29,398 bases of DNA from Acidobacteriaceae bacterium (GCA_031296355.1 JARLFX010000176.1:1-29398), one strand, 5' to 3'. Positions 7,905 through 16,334 are shown, numbered from the stretch's first letter. Program-made: numbers and translations. Notes: a model not told the origin generated them from the letters alone.

Positions 7905-10370
7905 TCAAAAGCTTCTTCTTAGCGCGAATCGCACCTGAAACGGTTCGACGGGGTGGGCAACGCGTGTGAATGCCGGCGTGGCAGTTGGAGTGATTCGTGA
8001 CTCATAGGCGTAGTCAATGTCGCTATCGCTGCGGTCAAGCATATTCAGGAATTCAGCCGAAACGTGCCATCTCTTTTTAATTTGATAGCTGAGCTCTGCA
8101 TTGAGCATCACTGTTTGATTGGAACGGAAAATTCCGTCAGACGTCAGGTCACGTGGGCCAAAGTAGCGCAGGCGCATACTCGTCGAAAAGCCTTTGTAAT
8201 CGTGCAGTGAAATGCCCGAGGAGATCACCAGCCCAACTGCTTCGGGCACACGCTTGCCGCCCGGGCTGTTGGGCGCAGCATCATCTCCATCGATTGTTGT
8301 AAACAGGGCTTTGGAGTTCGCCAGATCAAAATCAATCGCCAGATGTTCCCGAGGCGTGTAGTAGTTCGCCCATTCCACGCCATAGCGGTTGCTTGACTGC
8401 TCTGAAGCGCTTGTGCCTCCGGTGTCGCCATCCTGCATGAGTTCGGAATTACTGCGGAGATACCAGAGCGCAAGGGTACTTTGCAGATGTGGGACGGCGA
8501 CCGTGCGCACGCCGATCTCTCCACCCTTGGTTTGGACCAGGGGTGGAATCTTCGAAGCGGGCGTATTGGGGTAAGGATTGTCCGCCGAAATCGGTTCCAC
8601 CGTTTGCGTTGTGCCGCGACCGTCGTTCGAGTGAAAACTGAATCCGCCCTGGGCATAGAACTCAGTATTGGCCCACGGGCCGAAGATCAAACTTGCTTTT
8701 GGGCTGGGCAGGAACTTGGTGGCCGAGCCGGAGTTGGCCGCGTTCACCGGGGCCGAGTACGCCAGGCTGGTGACGACGAATTTTTCATCGTCGCCGCGCA
8801 GTGCCACGACCGAGCGGAATTTTTTCGCCCACTGAATTTTGTTTTCCGCATAAAACCCTATGATCGTGTCCGTAAAGCGATCCCGCTCCCTGGTCGCTGG
8901 CAATGTCGGGGGAACAGGGTCGCCGGTGTCGTAATCAGTCTTGTCCATGCGCACGCGATCTTCCGCCGCGTAAAGACCGTTCTGTATCCAATCGTTGCGG
9001 ACCTGCAATCCGAAGGTATTTTCCACCTTGCGGCCAAGCCATTGGCTGAAGATCGTGTGGCGTGCATCCAGCCCAGCCACCCAGCGCCTGTCCTGTTGTT
9101 CGAACTGGTCGCCGTGAATGGGATCTACCAGGTAGTACGTGAAGTTAGAAAATAAATCGAGATCGTAATAAAAGCCGTAGGCAATAACTTTCGATGAGGA
9201 ATTTGTACCCCGGCGATGCCACTCAGACTGCACGCTGTAACGCTGTGAGTGGCCACCGTCCGTCGGGTCTAGTGTGCCGTATAAGCCAACGAGGGGCGCG
9301 GCGTCCACGGGGATTTGATCGCTTGAGTGCCATCTCCCGTGGTAAGCGCGGGCCGTGATGCTGACACCATCGGCGTCTCCGCCCTGGCTGTAGGTGACTA
9401 GGCCGTTGAATTTGGCATACGCATCCGGATGCACCCATGGGCCGTTGTCGTAATACGCTTCTCCGCCGTACAGTAAATTGCCCAAACCGAGCTTTTGCGA
9501 TGCCCCGAAGACGGCCCGCCCATAGCCAAACATGCCGCCTTCCACCTTGACGAAGTTCTGGGGCAGCGTCTTGAAATATTCCACGTGGGCCGATCCAGCC
9601 GAGCCATAGTTGCCGATATCAGCGTAGTAAGGGCCTTTCTCGAAATTCACACGCTTCACAAACTCCGGGATGACGATGTTCATGTCAGAGTAGCCCTCGC
9701 CGTGCGCGTGCGACGGCAGGTTCAGCGGCATATCGTCGATGAAGATGGCGAAGTCCGTGCCGTGGTCGAGATTGAAGCCGCGCAGATAGTATTGGTTGGC
9801 TTTGCCGCCGCCGGCGTGTTGCGTGATGATGAGGCCGGGAACCGTCTCCAACACTTCTCCGGAGCGAAGAATCGGACGATCCTGGATTTCCGTTGCGCCC
9901 ACCGTGCCCTGGGTGCCGGATTCGGCAATGCCGATCAGGTCATCCTCCCGGCCATGCACGTTGATGGTGGTGCTCACTTCACTTACAGCCAGAGCGATGC
10001 GCAGTGGGGCCGACGCTGCAGTGGTCTCAATGGTGACGGACATCTCTTTGGTTGCAAAATTGGGATTCGACACGACGAGCCGATACGTGCCTGCCGCGAG
10101 TCCAGAAAGCATGAAGGAGCCGTTGCTGCCCGTCAGCGCCGTTCTTTGTGCGGTACCGTTCGCGCTTCGAACCTGCACAGTAGCCCCGGCAACTACTGCG
10201 CCAGACGCGTCAACGACAATTCCTGATAGTCGAGATGGATACGCCGCATCACTGGCGGTGGCTGGCGTGAGTTGGAGTGCGGCCACAGGGAAATCAGTTG
10301 CGGCGAGGCCTGCAATTGGACCGAAAAAAAACAATGCAACAGAGAAGCATGCAATAGGGCCAATGGTCAA
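7905..10370 (-). CDS. TonB-dependent outer-membrane receptor, probably nickel-related
   Basis: This 821-residue outer-membrane receptor has a hydrophobic signal segment (residues 1-23, ending GLAA). A carboxypeptidase-regulatory-like domain follows at about 45-130 (GIVVDASGAVVAGATVQVRS). The TonB plug is at about 140-260 (GEVLETVPGLIITQHAGGGK, YYLRGFNLDHGTDF). The plug loop SHAHGEGYSDM is His-rich and could contact metal. A beta-barrel ends in the C-terminal aromatic residue (RRSF). nikR lies just upstream on the same strand, with a perfect palindrome between them, so nickel (or cobalt) uptake is the likely role; this rests on context. The only start in frame is a TTG, because a stop codon lies five codons upstream. 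AAAGG eight bases before the TTG supports it. See the finding on the 8-base homopolymer in the signal region. Confidence 0.87.
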   Translation of the reverse strand: MTIGPIACFSVALFFFGPIAGLAATDFPVAALQLTPATASDAAYPSRLSGIVVDASGAVVAGATVQVRSANGTAQRTALTGSNGSFMLSGLAAGTYRLVVSNPNFATKEMSVTIETTAASAPLRIALAVSEVSTTINVHGREDDLIGIAESGTQGTVGATEIQDRPILRSGEVLETVPGLIITQHAGGGKANQYYLRGFNLDHGTDFAIFIDDMPLNLPSHAHGEGYSDMNIVIPEFVKRVNFEKGPYYADIGNYGSAGSAHVEYFKTLPQNFVKVEGGMFGYGRAVFGASQKLGLGNLLYGGEAYYDNGPWVHPDAYAKFNGLVTYSQGGDADGVSITARAYHGRWHSSDQIPVDAAPLVGLYGTLDPTDGGHSQRYSVQSEWHRRGTNSSSKVIAYGFYYDLDLFSNFTYYLVDPIHGDQFEQQDRRWVAGLDARHTIFSQWLGRKVENTFGLQVRNDWIQNGLYAAEDRVRMDKTDYDTGDPVPPTLPATRERDRFTDTIIGFYAENKIQWAKKFRSVVALRGDDEKFVVTSLAYSAPVNAANSGSATKFLPSPKASLIFGPWANTEFYAQGGFSFHSNDGRGTTQTVEPISADNPYPNTPASKIPPLVQTKGGEIGVRTVAVPHLQSTLALWYLRSNSELMQDGDTGGTSASEQSSNRYGVEWANYYTPREHLAIDFDLANSKALFTTIDGDDAAPNSPGGKRVPEAVGLVISSGISLHDYKGFSTSMRLRYFGPRDLTSDGIFRSNQTVMLNAELSYQIKKRWHVSAEFLNMLDRSDSDIDYAYESRITPTATPAFTRVAHPVEPFQVRFALRRSF

Positions 10371-10437
10371 CGAGAGCGCCTTTCATAGAGTACTGCGGGC
10401 GCCGGGGATGAGCCCATAAATGTGTATGCAGTAATTT

Positions 10438-10464
10438 ATAACACGATTTATAAAATCGTGTTAT
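10438..10464. promoter_or_regulatory. 27-bp perfect palindrome, candidate NikR operator
   Basis: ATAACACGATTT and AAATCGTGTTAT are perfect 12-base inverted arms around a 3-base centre (ATA). The site lies between nikR and the TonB receptor gene, 68 bases before the receptor's start codon. A TATAAA-like hexamer overlaps the receptor-proximal arm. The ATAACAC/GTGTTAT half-sites use the same letters as the GTGTTAC/GTAACAC half-sites described for some delta-proteobacterial NikR proteins, but in inverted orientation. Position and symmetry argue for a repressor operator; NikR as its ligand is inference. Confidence 0.65.
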
Positions 10465-10516
10465 GACTGCGCGCACAGACTTATCCCGGTGAATGTGTTT
10501 TGTGGCGGCGGAGCAG

Positions 10517-10951
10517 CTAGTGCGAGTGCGGGGTGGCTTTGAGGTGAGCTCCGGAGTTGGTGAGGACTAACTTGCCCAGATCGACGCCGCGCATGGCGAT
10601 TATCTTGTCCGCGATCTCCTGAATTGCGCGGCTGCGGCCCTTCAGGATGATGACCTCAAGGCAGTAATGATGGTCGAGATGCACATGGGTGGTGGCCAGA
10701 ACCATGGCTCCGGCATGATGCTGGACTTCGGTCAGCTTCTGGCCGAGCCCTGGTACATGATGGTCGTAGACGAGAGTGAGCGTGCCAATCACGGGCTTGT
10801 TGGAATCGACGGCTTCGGAGAGGAGCGCCTCGCGGATTAAATCGCGAACGGCTTCGGAGCGGTTCTTGTATCCGCGGCGCGCGATGAGCTTATCAAAGCC
10901 TGCCAGTAGTTCCTGTTCCAGAGAGATTCCGGTTCTGCTGAGTTCTGCCAT
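10517..10951 (-). CDS. nikR: Nickel-responsive transcriptional regulator NikR
   Basis: NikR is a ribbon-helix-helix repressor that binds Ni(II) through a C-terminal ACT-like domain and shuts off nickel uptake genes. The start MAELSRTGISLEQELLAGFD was chosen because it begins at the ribbon strand and gives 144 residues, close to the E. coli protein. The frame extends 28 codons further upstream, but that part is Arg-rich and unlike the family. RHH region: about 5-45 (RGYKNRSEAVRDLIREAL). Metal ligands align with E. coli H76/H87/H89/C95: H78 in VQHH, H89 and H91 in HVHLDHHYC, and C97. The His-rich C-terminus (KATPHSH) could also bind metal. It is transcribed toward the TonB receptor, with a palindrome between them, and separated by a terminator from the lipoprotein gene upstream. 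Confidence 0.95.
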   Translation of the reverse strand: MAELSRTGISLEQELLAGFDKLIARRGYKNRSEAVRDLIREALLSEAVDSNKPVIGTLTLVYDHHVPGLGQKLTEVQHHAGAMVLATTHVHLDHHYCLEVIILKGRSRAIQEIADKIIAMRGVDLGKLVLTNSGAHLKATPHSH

Positions 10952-11035
10952 GGTTCGATACCCTCGCCACCATTTTATGGGAGACGGACGCATGTCGGAC
11001 AGGGGCTTGCGGCGGCGGCGCATGTGTCCAGGCAC

Positions 11036-11070
11036 AAAAAAGCGGAGCAGCTGAGGAAGCTGCTCCGCTT
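11036..11070 (-). terminator. Rho-independent terminator after the DUF4382-type lipoprotein gene
   Basis: A 13-bp perfect stem (GCGGAGCAGCT plus flanking A/T pairs) with a 5-base loop is followed on the minus strand by a run of T. It lies 16 bp after the lipoprotein stop codon and upstream of nikR, which isolates the nikR transcript. Confidence 0.9.
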
Positions 11071-11086
11071 TGCAAGTACTGCAAGG

Positions 11087-12514
11087 TTAGTGCTTTTGTG
11101 GAGGAGCTGTCGGCGGGAAGTCGTTGCAGCCTCCAGCCAACATCCGCAGGGTGCCGCTGTCGTTGAAGAGCAGACCATTGAAGCGGATCTGGCTGCCCAC
11201 GATTGGAAGTGCGGCGGTCGCGTTCATCATCTGCGTGTTGATGGTGACGTAGACGACGACGCTGGTCGAGCCGGTCAACGTAGCCAGCGCGGATTGCGCA
11301 GGCAGCGTGACGGTAACGATCTGCATGCCGCCCGGCGCAACGCCGACCGAGGCTACCGTGCCACCGACCGTCTGCGGCGCCAGGATAACGCTGGCAGCCG
11401 TGGCGGTTGTGCCACTGATGCTGCTGGTATCCACTGCCACATTTTGCCCGGCGATCAGGGTTGCAGCCGTGAAGACCGGGGTGAAGGGAAGCGTCGGCAG
11501 CGTACCGGCCTGCGGGGCCAGTGCGAACGTCGTCGATCCGTTCACGGTGATGGTGTACGTGGTTGCGGTTGCCGTGGAGCTTACTCCCGGGCCTGCCGGT
11601 TGACGCACAAGCTGCGTGAAGCTGGTTGCAGGCGAGCCGGTAACGGCTGTGACGGGACCAACCAGCATGTTTGCCGCAGCGGCCGGATGCAGGTGAATCC
11701 GCAGCGCGAGCAGGGTGCCATCCTTCTGCAATGCGACATCAGCATCTACCGGTTCGCCGGCGGTCAGCGTGGAGAGCGAAGTGAAGCCCTGCAGGATGGT
11801 GTTGGTGTTCGTAGCCAGGGTGAACTGCTTGCCGCTCGGGCCCTGGATGACGAGGGTGGTTCCGCTGACGGAGACAACCTGGCCGACGATGCCGCTGACC
11901 TTGCCGTTGCTGCCGTTGGTCGGCGCGCTGGCAAGCGGAATCTGGAAGACGTTGAACGTCGGCGTCACCGTGACCACGGTGCTCGTGCCTGTGCCGGAGA
12001 AGGCGACGGACTGGCCGACGAGCAGATCAAAGCAGATCGGCGTTGAGGTGCTGGAAATCGTGATGGGCGTGGTGAAGGTGACGGTGGTGCTGGCAGCGGC
12101 GAGCGTGGCCGCGGTCTTCACCGGCTTTCCGGTCGTCGGATCCACATAGACCACGACGGGGCTGGAGACGGTGATGGTGGCAGAGGTGTAGGTATCCTGC
12201 GGAATATTGAGCGGCGGCAGCAGCGGCTCCTGCACCGCATCCAGATGCGAAGCCTCGACCGGCACGGGCGAACTGAGCACCGAGGCCGAAGCGCCCGAGG
12301 CATCCGTCAGCGTAATGGAATTCACGATCAATGAGAGGGAGAGCACCTGGTCAGCGGGCGCGTCAGTGATGAGCGTCTGGGTGACGGTGGTGGGCGTATT
12401 GGGGTTGATGGTAGCGCCGGTTGCAGCACCGGTACCGCTACAGCCATTCAGCGCGAGCCCGACGAATGCCAGTGCCGCTGAGAGTAGGGTGAGAGCCTTT
12501 TTGTCGTAATGCAT
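11087..12514 (-). CDS. Lipoprotein with DUF4382- and DUF5666-like domains
   Basis: This 475-residue exported lipoprotein has lysines at 5-6, a hydrophobic stretch and lipobox ALNGC with C25 as the lipidated residue. Residues about 40-190 (TLITDAPADQVLSLSLIVNS, then DAVQEPLLPPLNIPQDTYTS) match the DUF4382 pattern, a beta-rich domain of unknown function. From about 205 on, repeated strands (KVSGIVGQVVSVSGTTLVIQ, GGTVASVGVAPGGMQIVTV) resemble DUF5666 OB-like domains. It is Thr/Ala/Val-rich and has no catalytic motif that I recognise. Such proteins are common in acidobacteria. GGAGG four to five bases before the ATG supports the start. It is divergent from the TonB-C protein gene, sharing a 374-bp regulatory region. 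A role in the nickel island is not evident. Confidence 0.85.
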   Translation of the reverse strand: MHYDKKALTLLSAALAFVGLALNGCSGTGAATGATINPNTPTTVTQTLITDAPADQVLSLSLIVNSITLTDASGASASVLSSPVPVEASHLDAVQEPLLPPLNIPQDTYTSATITVSSPVVVYVDPTTGKPVKTAATLAAASTTVTFTTPITISSTSTPICFDLLVGQSVAFSGTGTSTVVTVTPTFNVFQIPLASAPTNGSNGKVSGIVGQVVSVSGTTLVIQGPSGKQFTLATNTNTILQGFTSLSTLTAGEPVDADVALQKDGTLLALRIHLHPAAAANMLVGPVTAVTGSPATSFTQLVRQPAGPGVSSTATATTYTITVNGSTTFALAPQAGTLPTLPFTPVFTAATLIAGQNVAVDTSSISGTTATAASVILAPQTVGGTVASVGVAPGGMQIVTVTLPAQSALATLTGSTSVVVYVTINTQMMNATAALPIVGSQIRFNGLLFNDSGTLRMLAGGCNDFPPTAPPQKH

Positions 12515-12690
12515 ACGACCTCCAGGTCAGTGCGGAGAAGTGTTCCGGGGAAGGCTCCGGAATCAGAATGCTCTCGCTCTGCCGTGCAGGGAGACGCAAA
12601 ATTCAGAATGTGGATTACAGGGAAGAGCGGTAATTTTTCAGCGGCTTAGAGACAGTTCATGAGCGCGACTACACCAAAAATAAACCACCA

Positions 12691-12708
12691 TGTGGCAATT
12701 TAGCCACA
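12691..12708. promoter_or_regulatory. Inverted repeat TGTGGC-N6-GCCACA, candidate operator
   Basis: Perfect 6-base arms around AATTTA, an 18-bp operator-sized site. It lies almost equidistant (about 180 bp) from the two divergent start codons at 12514 and 12889. A further TATGTGG copy of the half-site occurs about 12748. The binding protein is unknown. Confidence 0.4.
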
Positions 12709-12820
12709 AATACACAGTTGAACCGTTTTGGGAAGAATTTTTACCGCTATGTGGTATTCGGGTAAATATTTCTTGTAAGTATATGAAAATTCAAACAATA
12801 AAAATGTTTAAAAAAATATT

Positions 12821-12848
12821 TTGACAAACATATATTTGTTGCGATAAT
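12821..12848 (+). promoter_or_regulatory. Sigma-70-type promoter for the TonB-C protein gene
   Basis: Consensus -35 TTGACA (12821-12826), a 16-base spacer and -10 GATAAT (12843-12848). It stands about 40 bases before the ATG, so the leader is short. The spacer contains a partial ACAAA...TTTGT dyad (12824-12839) that could be an operator. Confidence 0.7.
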
Positions 12849-12888
12849 CTGTTGACGGTCACTTACTGGCCTCATGGAGGTAATACGA

Positions 12889-13338
12889 ATGCGCAAACTT
12901 ATTGCAAGCTTACTCGTCCTGTCCCCCGTCCTTCTGCATGCCCAGGCAAGCAAGCAGGTAGCGGACGTCAACCTGCAAGCTCGCAAGGACGCGCTGAAGA
13001 TGTTTATGCCCGTTGCAGCCGCGTCTGTACCCACAACCACCACCATTCCTGCCCAGCCTCTCCGCATTAGCACCGGCATCTCCTCTGCCAAGCTGGTCAG
13101 CAAGCCAAGCATCCCGTTCACTGCCTCTGAGCTCAACTCTGACGAAAGCAAGGTTGTAGTTCGTCTGCTGGTCAATGAGAAGGGCGCTGTTGAGGATGCA
13201 GAGATCGTCAAGTCGCTGAGCCCGAAGATGGATCAGCGTGTTCTGGCCGCAGCTCGCGCCGCCCAGTTCCGCCCCGCGATTCTGGATGAGCAGGCTGTTG
13301 CACAACACGTAAACCTGACGTTCGTGTTCCAGAAGTAA
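12889..13338 (+). CDS. Small exported protein with a TonB C-terminal domain
   Basis: This 149-residue protein begins MRKLIASLLVLSPVLLHAQA, a signal peptide with a likely cut after AQA, or possibly an uncleaved anchor. Residues about 72-149 form a TonB-C-type domain (VVVRLLVNEKGAVEDAEIVK, LAAARAAQFRPAILDEQAVA, ending in a VNLTFVF strand). The long proline-rich linker of a classical TonB is missing, and the linker is only about 50 residues. It may be a periplasmic partner of TonB-dependent receptors rather than a full energy transducer. An upstream ATG at 12874 is in frame, but the start at 12889 is preferred because GGAGG (12876-12880) lies eight bases before it. It has its own strong promoter and lies between the nikR/receptor genes and the hyp operon, so a link to nickel uptake is plausible but unproven. 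Confidence 0.85.
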   Translation: MRKLIASLLVLSPVLLHAQASKQVADVNLQARKDALKMFMPVAAASVPTTTTIPAQPLRISTGISSAKLVSKPSIPFTASELNSDESKVVVRLLVNEKGAVEDAEIVKSLSPKMDQRVLAAARAAQFRPAILDEQAVAQHVNLTFVFQK

Positions 13339-13711
13339 CCTGTACGTGTAGTTCAGGGCCCCCCGAAATCACTCGGGAAATCTGAACCCGGCATCAGACT
13401 GAACCAGGCTGAGCAGGGATCCAGAGATAGAGGCATCTTGAGTTGTTCAGGATTGTCCTCCGCCCCTTCTCACAAGCAATAAACCGGCTTGTGAGAAGAT
13501 TGCAGTCCGGGAATGCGCCACTCGCGCGAGCCAATGACCACCTACAAGGGCTTGCTGCTGGAGTTTGGCCGTCCGATCACCGGATCGATATTCGCTCCAA
13601 CATGGATTCCACCTTATGCAGCCTCGCGCTGTCCATGCCATACTTTGGCCAATGGGGAAGTTTGATGCCGATTCGCGGCGTCGCTAACACCCCGGCCAAG
13701 AGGAGTGGGAG
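13339..13711. other. Non-coding leader region before hypF
   Basis: This stretch of about 370 bp lies between the TonB-C protein and hypF. No convincing gene is present; an open frame running into hypF in another phase has unlikely composition. It contains a strong 12-bp hairpin (13466-13498) and a weaker CCCGA/TCGGG hairpin near 13376. I looked for a sigma-54 (TGGCAC-N5-TTGCA) promoter and did not see one. Confidence 0.6.
13466..13498 (+). promoter_or_regulatory. Perfect 12-bp hairpin or palindrome upstream of hypF
   Basis: CTTCTCACAAGC and GCTTGTGAGAAG flank a 9-base loop (AATAAACCG). No T-run follows on either strand, so it is not a standard Rho-independent terminator. It lies 213 bases before the hypF start and may be an operator or an RNA element. 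Confidence 0.45.
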
Positions 13712-16009
13712 ATGTGCGCCGCCGCAACAACCAATAGCCAGCAAAGGGCGCAGCTCCTGGTCCACGGCGTGGTGCAGGGCGTGGGCTTCCGGCCCTATGT
13801 CTATCAGTTGGCTCACCAGCACGGGCTGACCGGCTTTGTGATGAACTCGACCGCCGGCGTGGTCATCGAGATTGAAGGCGCGCCCGCTGCGCTGGATACA
13901 TTCGTCCATGCGCTGACGGCGCAGGCTCCTCCGCTGGTCGAAATTAACAGCGTTGCTCGCACCACCATGCCTGCCGCAGGCGATCGCGAGTTCGTGATCC
14001 GCCCCAGCGACATTGGCCCGGTAGCATTCACGCTGATCCCGCCGGACATCTGTGTCTGCGACGATTGCCTGCGCGATGTGCGCGACCCCGCGAACCGCCG
14101 CTTCGAATATCCCTTTACCAACTGCACCAACTGCGGTCCCCGCTACAGCATTATTGAAGACATTCCCTACGACCGCAGCGCCACCACCATGGCGGAGTTC
14201 GCCATGTGCGACGCCTGCCGCGCCGAGTATGAAGACCCCGCGAACCGCCGCTTCCACGCGCAGCCCAACGCCTGCGCTGTGTGCGGCCCGCATATGCGGC
14301 TGGTCGCGGGCAAACGCACGGTGGAGAGCGCCGATGCGCGCGCCGTGCTGGAGCCGGTGGCTGAGATGCTGCGCGACGGTGGCATTGTGGCGTGGAAGGG
14401 CCTCGGCGGCTACCAACTCGCCTGCGATGCCCGCCAGCCGAAGGCGGTGGAAGAGTTACGCCGCCGCAAGTGCCGCAGTGAGAAGCCCTTTGCTGTGATG
14501 GTGGCGGATGTGGCCGACGCCGGGAGCCTCTGTATTGTGTCCGCCGCGGAGCGCGCCGCGCTGCTGAGCCGCGAGCGCCCCATTGTGTTGTTGCGCAGAC
14601 GGCCCGATGCCGCGCTGGCCGAAGACGTATCGCCGCGCAATCCCATGACCGGCGTGATGCTCCCCTGCACGCCGATGCACGACCTGCTCTTCCGCGTGCT
14701 CAGTGAAAAGATGACCGGCCCGGTAGTTTTAGTGATGACCAGCGGCAACGTGAGCGAAGAGCCCATCGTCATCGGCGAAGCAGAAGCCGAGCAGCAGCTT
14801 GGTGCGATTGCCGACGGCTTCGCGCACCACAACCGCCGCATCCATACGCGGGTGGATGACAGCATCGTCCGCATCTTTGCCGACGAGCCCATGGTGATGC
14901 GCCGCGCCCGCGGCTACGCTCCGCAGCCGGTGTGGCTTGGGCTTGGTGAGGCAGAAGTACTGGCCTGCGGTGCGCAGCAGAAGAGCACCTTCTGCCTGAC
15001 CAAGGCTGGCTTTGCCCTGCCCAGCCAGCATCTGGGCGACCTGGAAAACTACGAGACGCTGCAATTCTTTGAGCAGACGCTGGAGCGGATGCAGCGGCTC
15101 TTTCACGTGTCGCCCAAAGTGATTGCGCACGATTTACACCCCAACTATATGAGTACGCGGCTGGCGATGAGCCTGCCGGCGGAGCGGCGCATCGGCGTGC
15201 AGCACCATCACGCGCACATTGCGAGCTGCATGGCCGAGCATCATCTTGCGGGCAGCGTGATCGGCCTGGCGTGGGACGGCACCGGCTTTGGCACCGACGG
15301 CACCATCTGGGGCGGCGAATTCCTGGCGGCTGGCCTTGCGGGATTCGAACGCTTCGGACATCTACGCAACGTGTTGCTGGCTGGCGGCGATGCAGCCGTT
15401 CGCGAGCCCTGGCGTGTCGCCCGCAGCTATCTCCGCGACGCCTTCGGCAGCGAAATCCCGGATGTAGTAGCTGCGCCTGTCTCCGGCGAAAAGCTGCGGC
15501 TGGTTGACGCGATGCTGGACCGCCGCTTGAATGCAGTGGAGACCTCCTCCTGTGGTCGCCTCTTTGACGCGGTGGCCTCAATGATCGGTCTGCGGCACAC
15601 GGTCTCGTTCGAAGGTCAGGCCGCGATGGAGCTGGAAGCCATTGCATCGGAGGAGCTTACGGAGCGTTACGAGATCGCTATGGCCAGCGGCGAAGTCGAT
15701 CTCCGGCCGATGGTGCGCCAGATCGTGCAGGATGTTGCCGCTGGTGTTGATCAGCCGCGCATCGCCGCCCGTTTTCACAATACGCTGGTCGTCGTTGCTG
15801 TGGAGATGAGCCGCCAGATGAAGCAGCAGTTCGGGTTACGCCGCGTCTGCCTGAGCGGTGGATGCTTCCAGAATCTCCGCTTGCTCAGCGGCTGCGTACA
15901 ATCGCTGCGGGCCGATGGATTCGAAGTCTTCTACCAGCGCAAAGTTCCGGCTAACGATGGCGGCATCTCGCTGGGACAAGCAGCCGTCGCATGTGAAATC
16001 ATAAGATGA
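13712..16009 (+). CDS. hypF: Carbamoyltransferase HypF (hydrogenase maturation)
   Basis: HypF uses carbamoyl phosphate and ATP to carbamoylate the C-terminal cysteine of HypE, the first step toward the cyanide ligands of [NiFe]-hydrogenases. The 765 residues show the full family layout. An acylphosphatase domain lies at about 12-100 (VVQGVGFRPYVYQLA). Two zinc-finger pairs follow: C116/C119-C138/C141 and C166/C169-C188/C191, both with the repeated DPANRRF. A YrdC-like domain lies at about 205-390. A Kae1-like C-terminal part has HHHAH (498-502), GLAWDGTGFGTDGTIWGGEF and LSGGCFQNLRLL. GAGGAG about nine bases before the ATG supports the start. It heads the operon hypF-hypC-hypD-hypE-permease, with a 40-bp gap to hypC. 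It is cytoplasmic. Confidence 0.98.
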   Translation: MCAAATTNSQQRAQLLVHGVVQGVGFRPYVYQLAHQHGLTGFVMNSTAGVVIEIEGAPAALDTFVHALTAQAPPLVEINSVARTTMPAAGDREFVIRPSDIGPVAFTLIPPDICVCDDCLRDVRDPANRRFEYPFTNCTNCGPRYSIIEDIPYDRSATTMAEFAMCDACRAEYEDPANRRFHAQPNACAVCGPHMRLVAGKRTVESADARAVLEPVAEMLRDGGIVAWKGLGGYQLACDARQPKAVEELRRRKCRSEKPFAVMVADVADAGSLCIVSAAERAALLSRERPIVLLRRRPDAALAEDVSPRNPMTGVMLPCTPMHDLLFRVLSEKMTGPVVLVMTSGNVSEEPIVIGEAEAEQQLGAIADGFAHHNRRIHTRVDDSIVRIFADEPMVMRRARGYAPQPVWLGLGEAEVLACGAQQKSTFCLTKAGFALPSQHLGDLENYETLQFFEQTLERMQRLFHVSPKVIAHDLHPNYMSTRLAMSLPAERRIGVQHHHAHIASCMAEHHLAGSVIGLAWDGTGFGTDGTIWGGEFLAAGLAGFERFGHLRNVLLAGGDAAVREPWRVARSYLRDAFGSEIPDVVAAPVSGEKLRLVDAMLDRRLNAVETSSCGRLFDAVASMIGLRHTVSFEGQAAMELEAIASEELTERYEIAMASGEVDLRPMVRQIVQDVAAGVDQPRIAARFHNTLVVVAVEMSRQMKQQFGLRRVCLSGGCFQNLRLLSGCVQSLRADGFEVFYQRKVPANDGGISLGQAAVACEIIR

Positions 16010-16049
16010 TGTTTAGCAAAACTAACGTCAAAAAAGAAGGTTAGTACAC

Positions 16050-16330
16050 ATGTGCCTGGCGATTCCCGGAAAAGTGATTGAGACGTACACCGACGGCGTT
16101 GGCATGCGCATGGCCAGGGTGCAGTTTGGCGGCGTAGTCCGCGAAGCCTGCCTGGAGTATGTGCCCGATACGAAGGTGGGCGAGTACGTGCTTGTGCACG
16201 TCGGCTTCGCCATCAGCACCATCGACGAAGAAGAGGCGCAGCGCACCTACGAAGCATTGGCGGAGCTGGACCAGCTCGGCGAACTCGATACGCCGGAAGT
16301 GGAAGAGGCGAAGGCGACGGGGACCGGCTC

Positions 16331-16334
<4 letters not shown>
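16050..16334 (+). CDS. hypC: Hydrogenase assembly chaperone HypC
   Basis: HypC carries the Fe(CN)2CO unit together with HypD and delivers it to the hydrogenase large-subunit precursor. The N-terminus MCLAIPGKV is the family signature; Cys2 is the functional residue after Met removal. The 94-residue length is usual, with an acidic C-terminal tail ([15 protein letters not shown]). GAAGG lies upstream of the ATG. The last bases overlap the hypD start (TTGA), so the two are translationally coupled. A CTAAC/GTTAG pair in the short gap after hypF could form a weak hairpin over the start region. Confidence 0.98.

Larger units (their letters stand above)
12515..12888. other. Divergent AT-rich regulatory region
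   Basis: This region lies between the lipoprotein gene (minus) and the TonB-C protein gene (plus). It becomes strongly AT-rich from about 12690. It holds a TGTGGC/GCCACA inverted repeat near its centre and a good promoter for the plus-strand gene; both are listed separately. No coding potential was seen. Confidence 0.7.

Noticed and set aside
9495..10226. Open frame of 243 codons opposite the first TonB receptor
   Set aside because: Antisense shadow of a high-GC gene without signal, domain or ribosome-binding site.
13376..13392. CCCGA/TCGGG hairpin after the TonB-C protein gene as a terminator
   Set aside because: The stem is only five pairs and no T-run follows.
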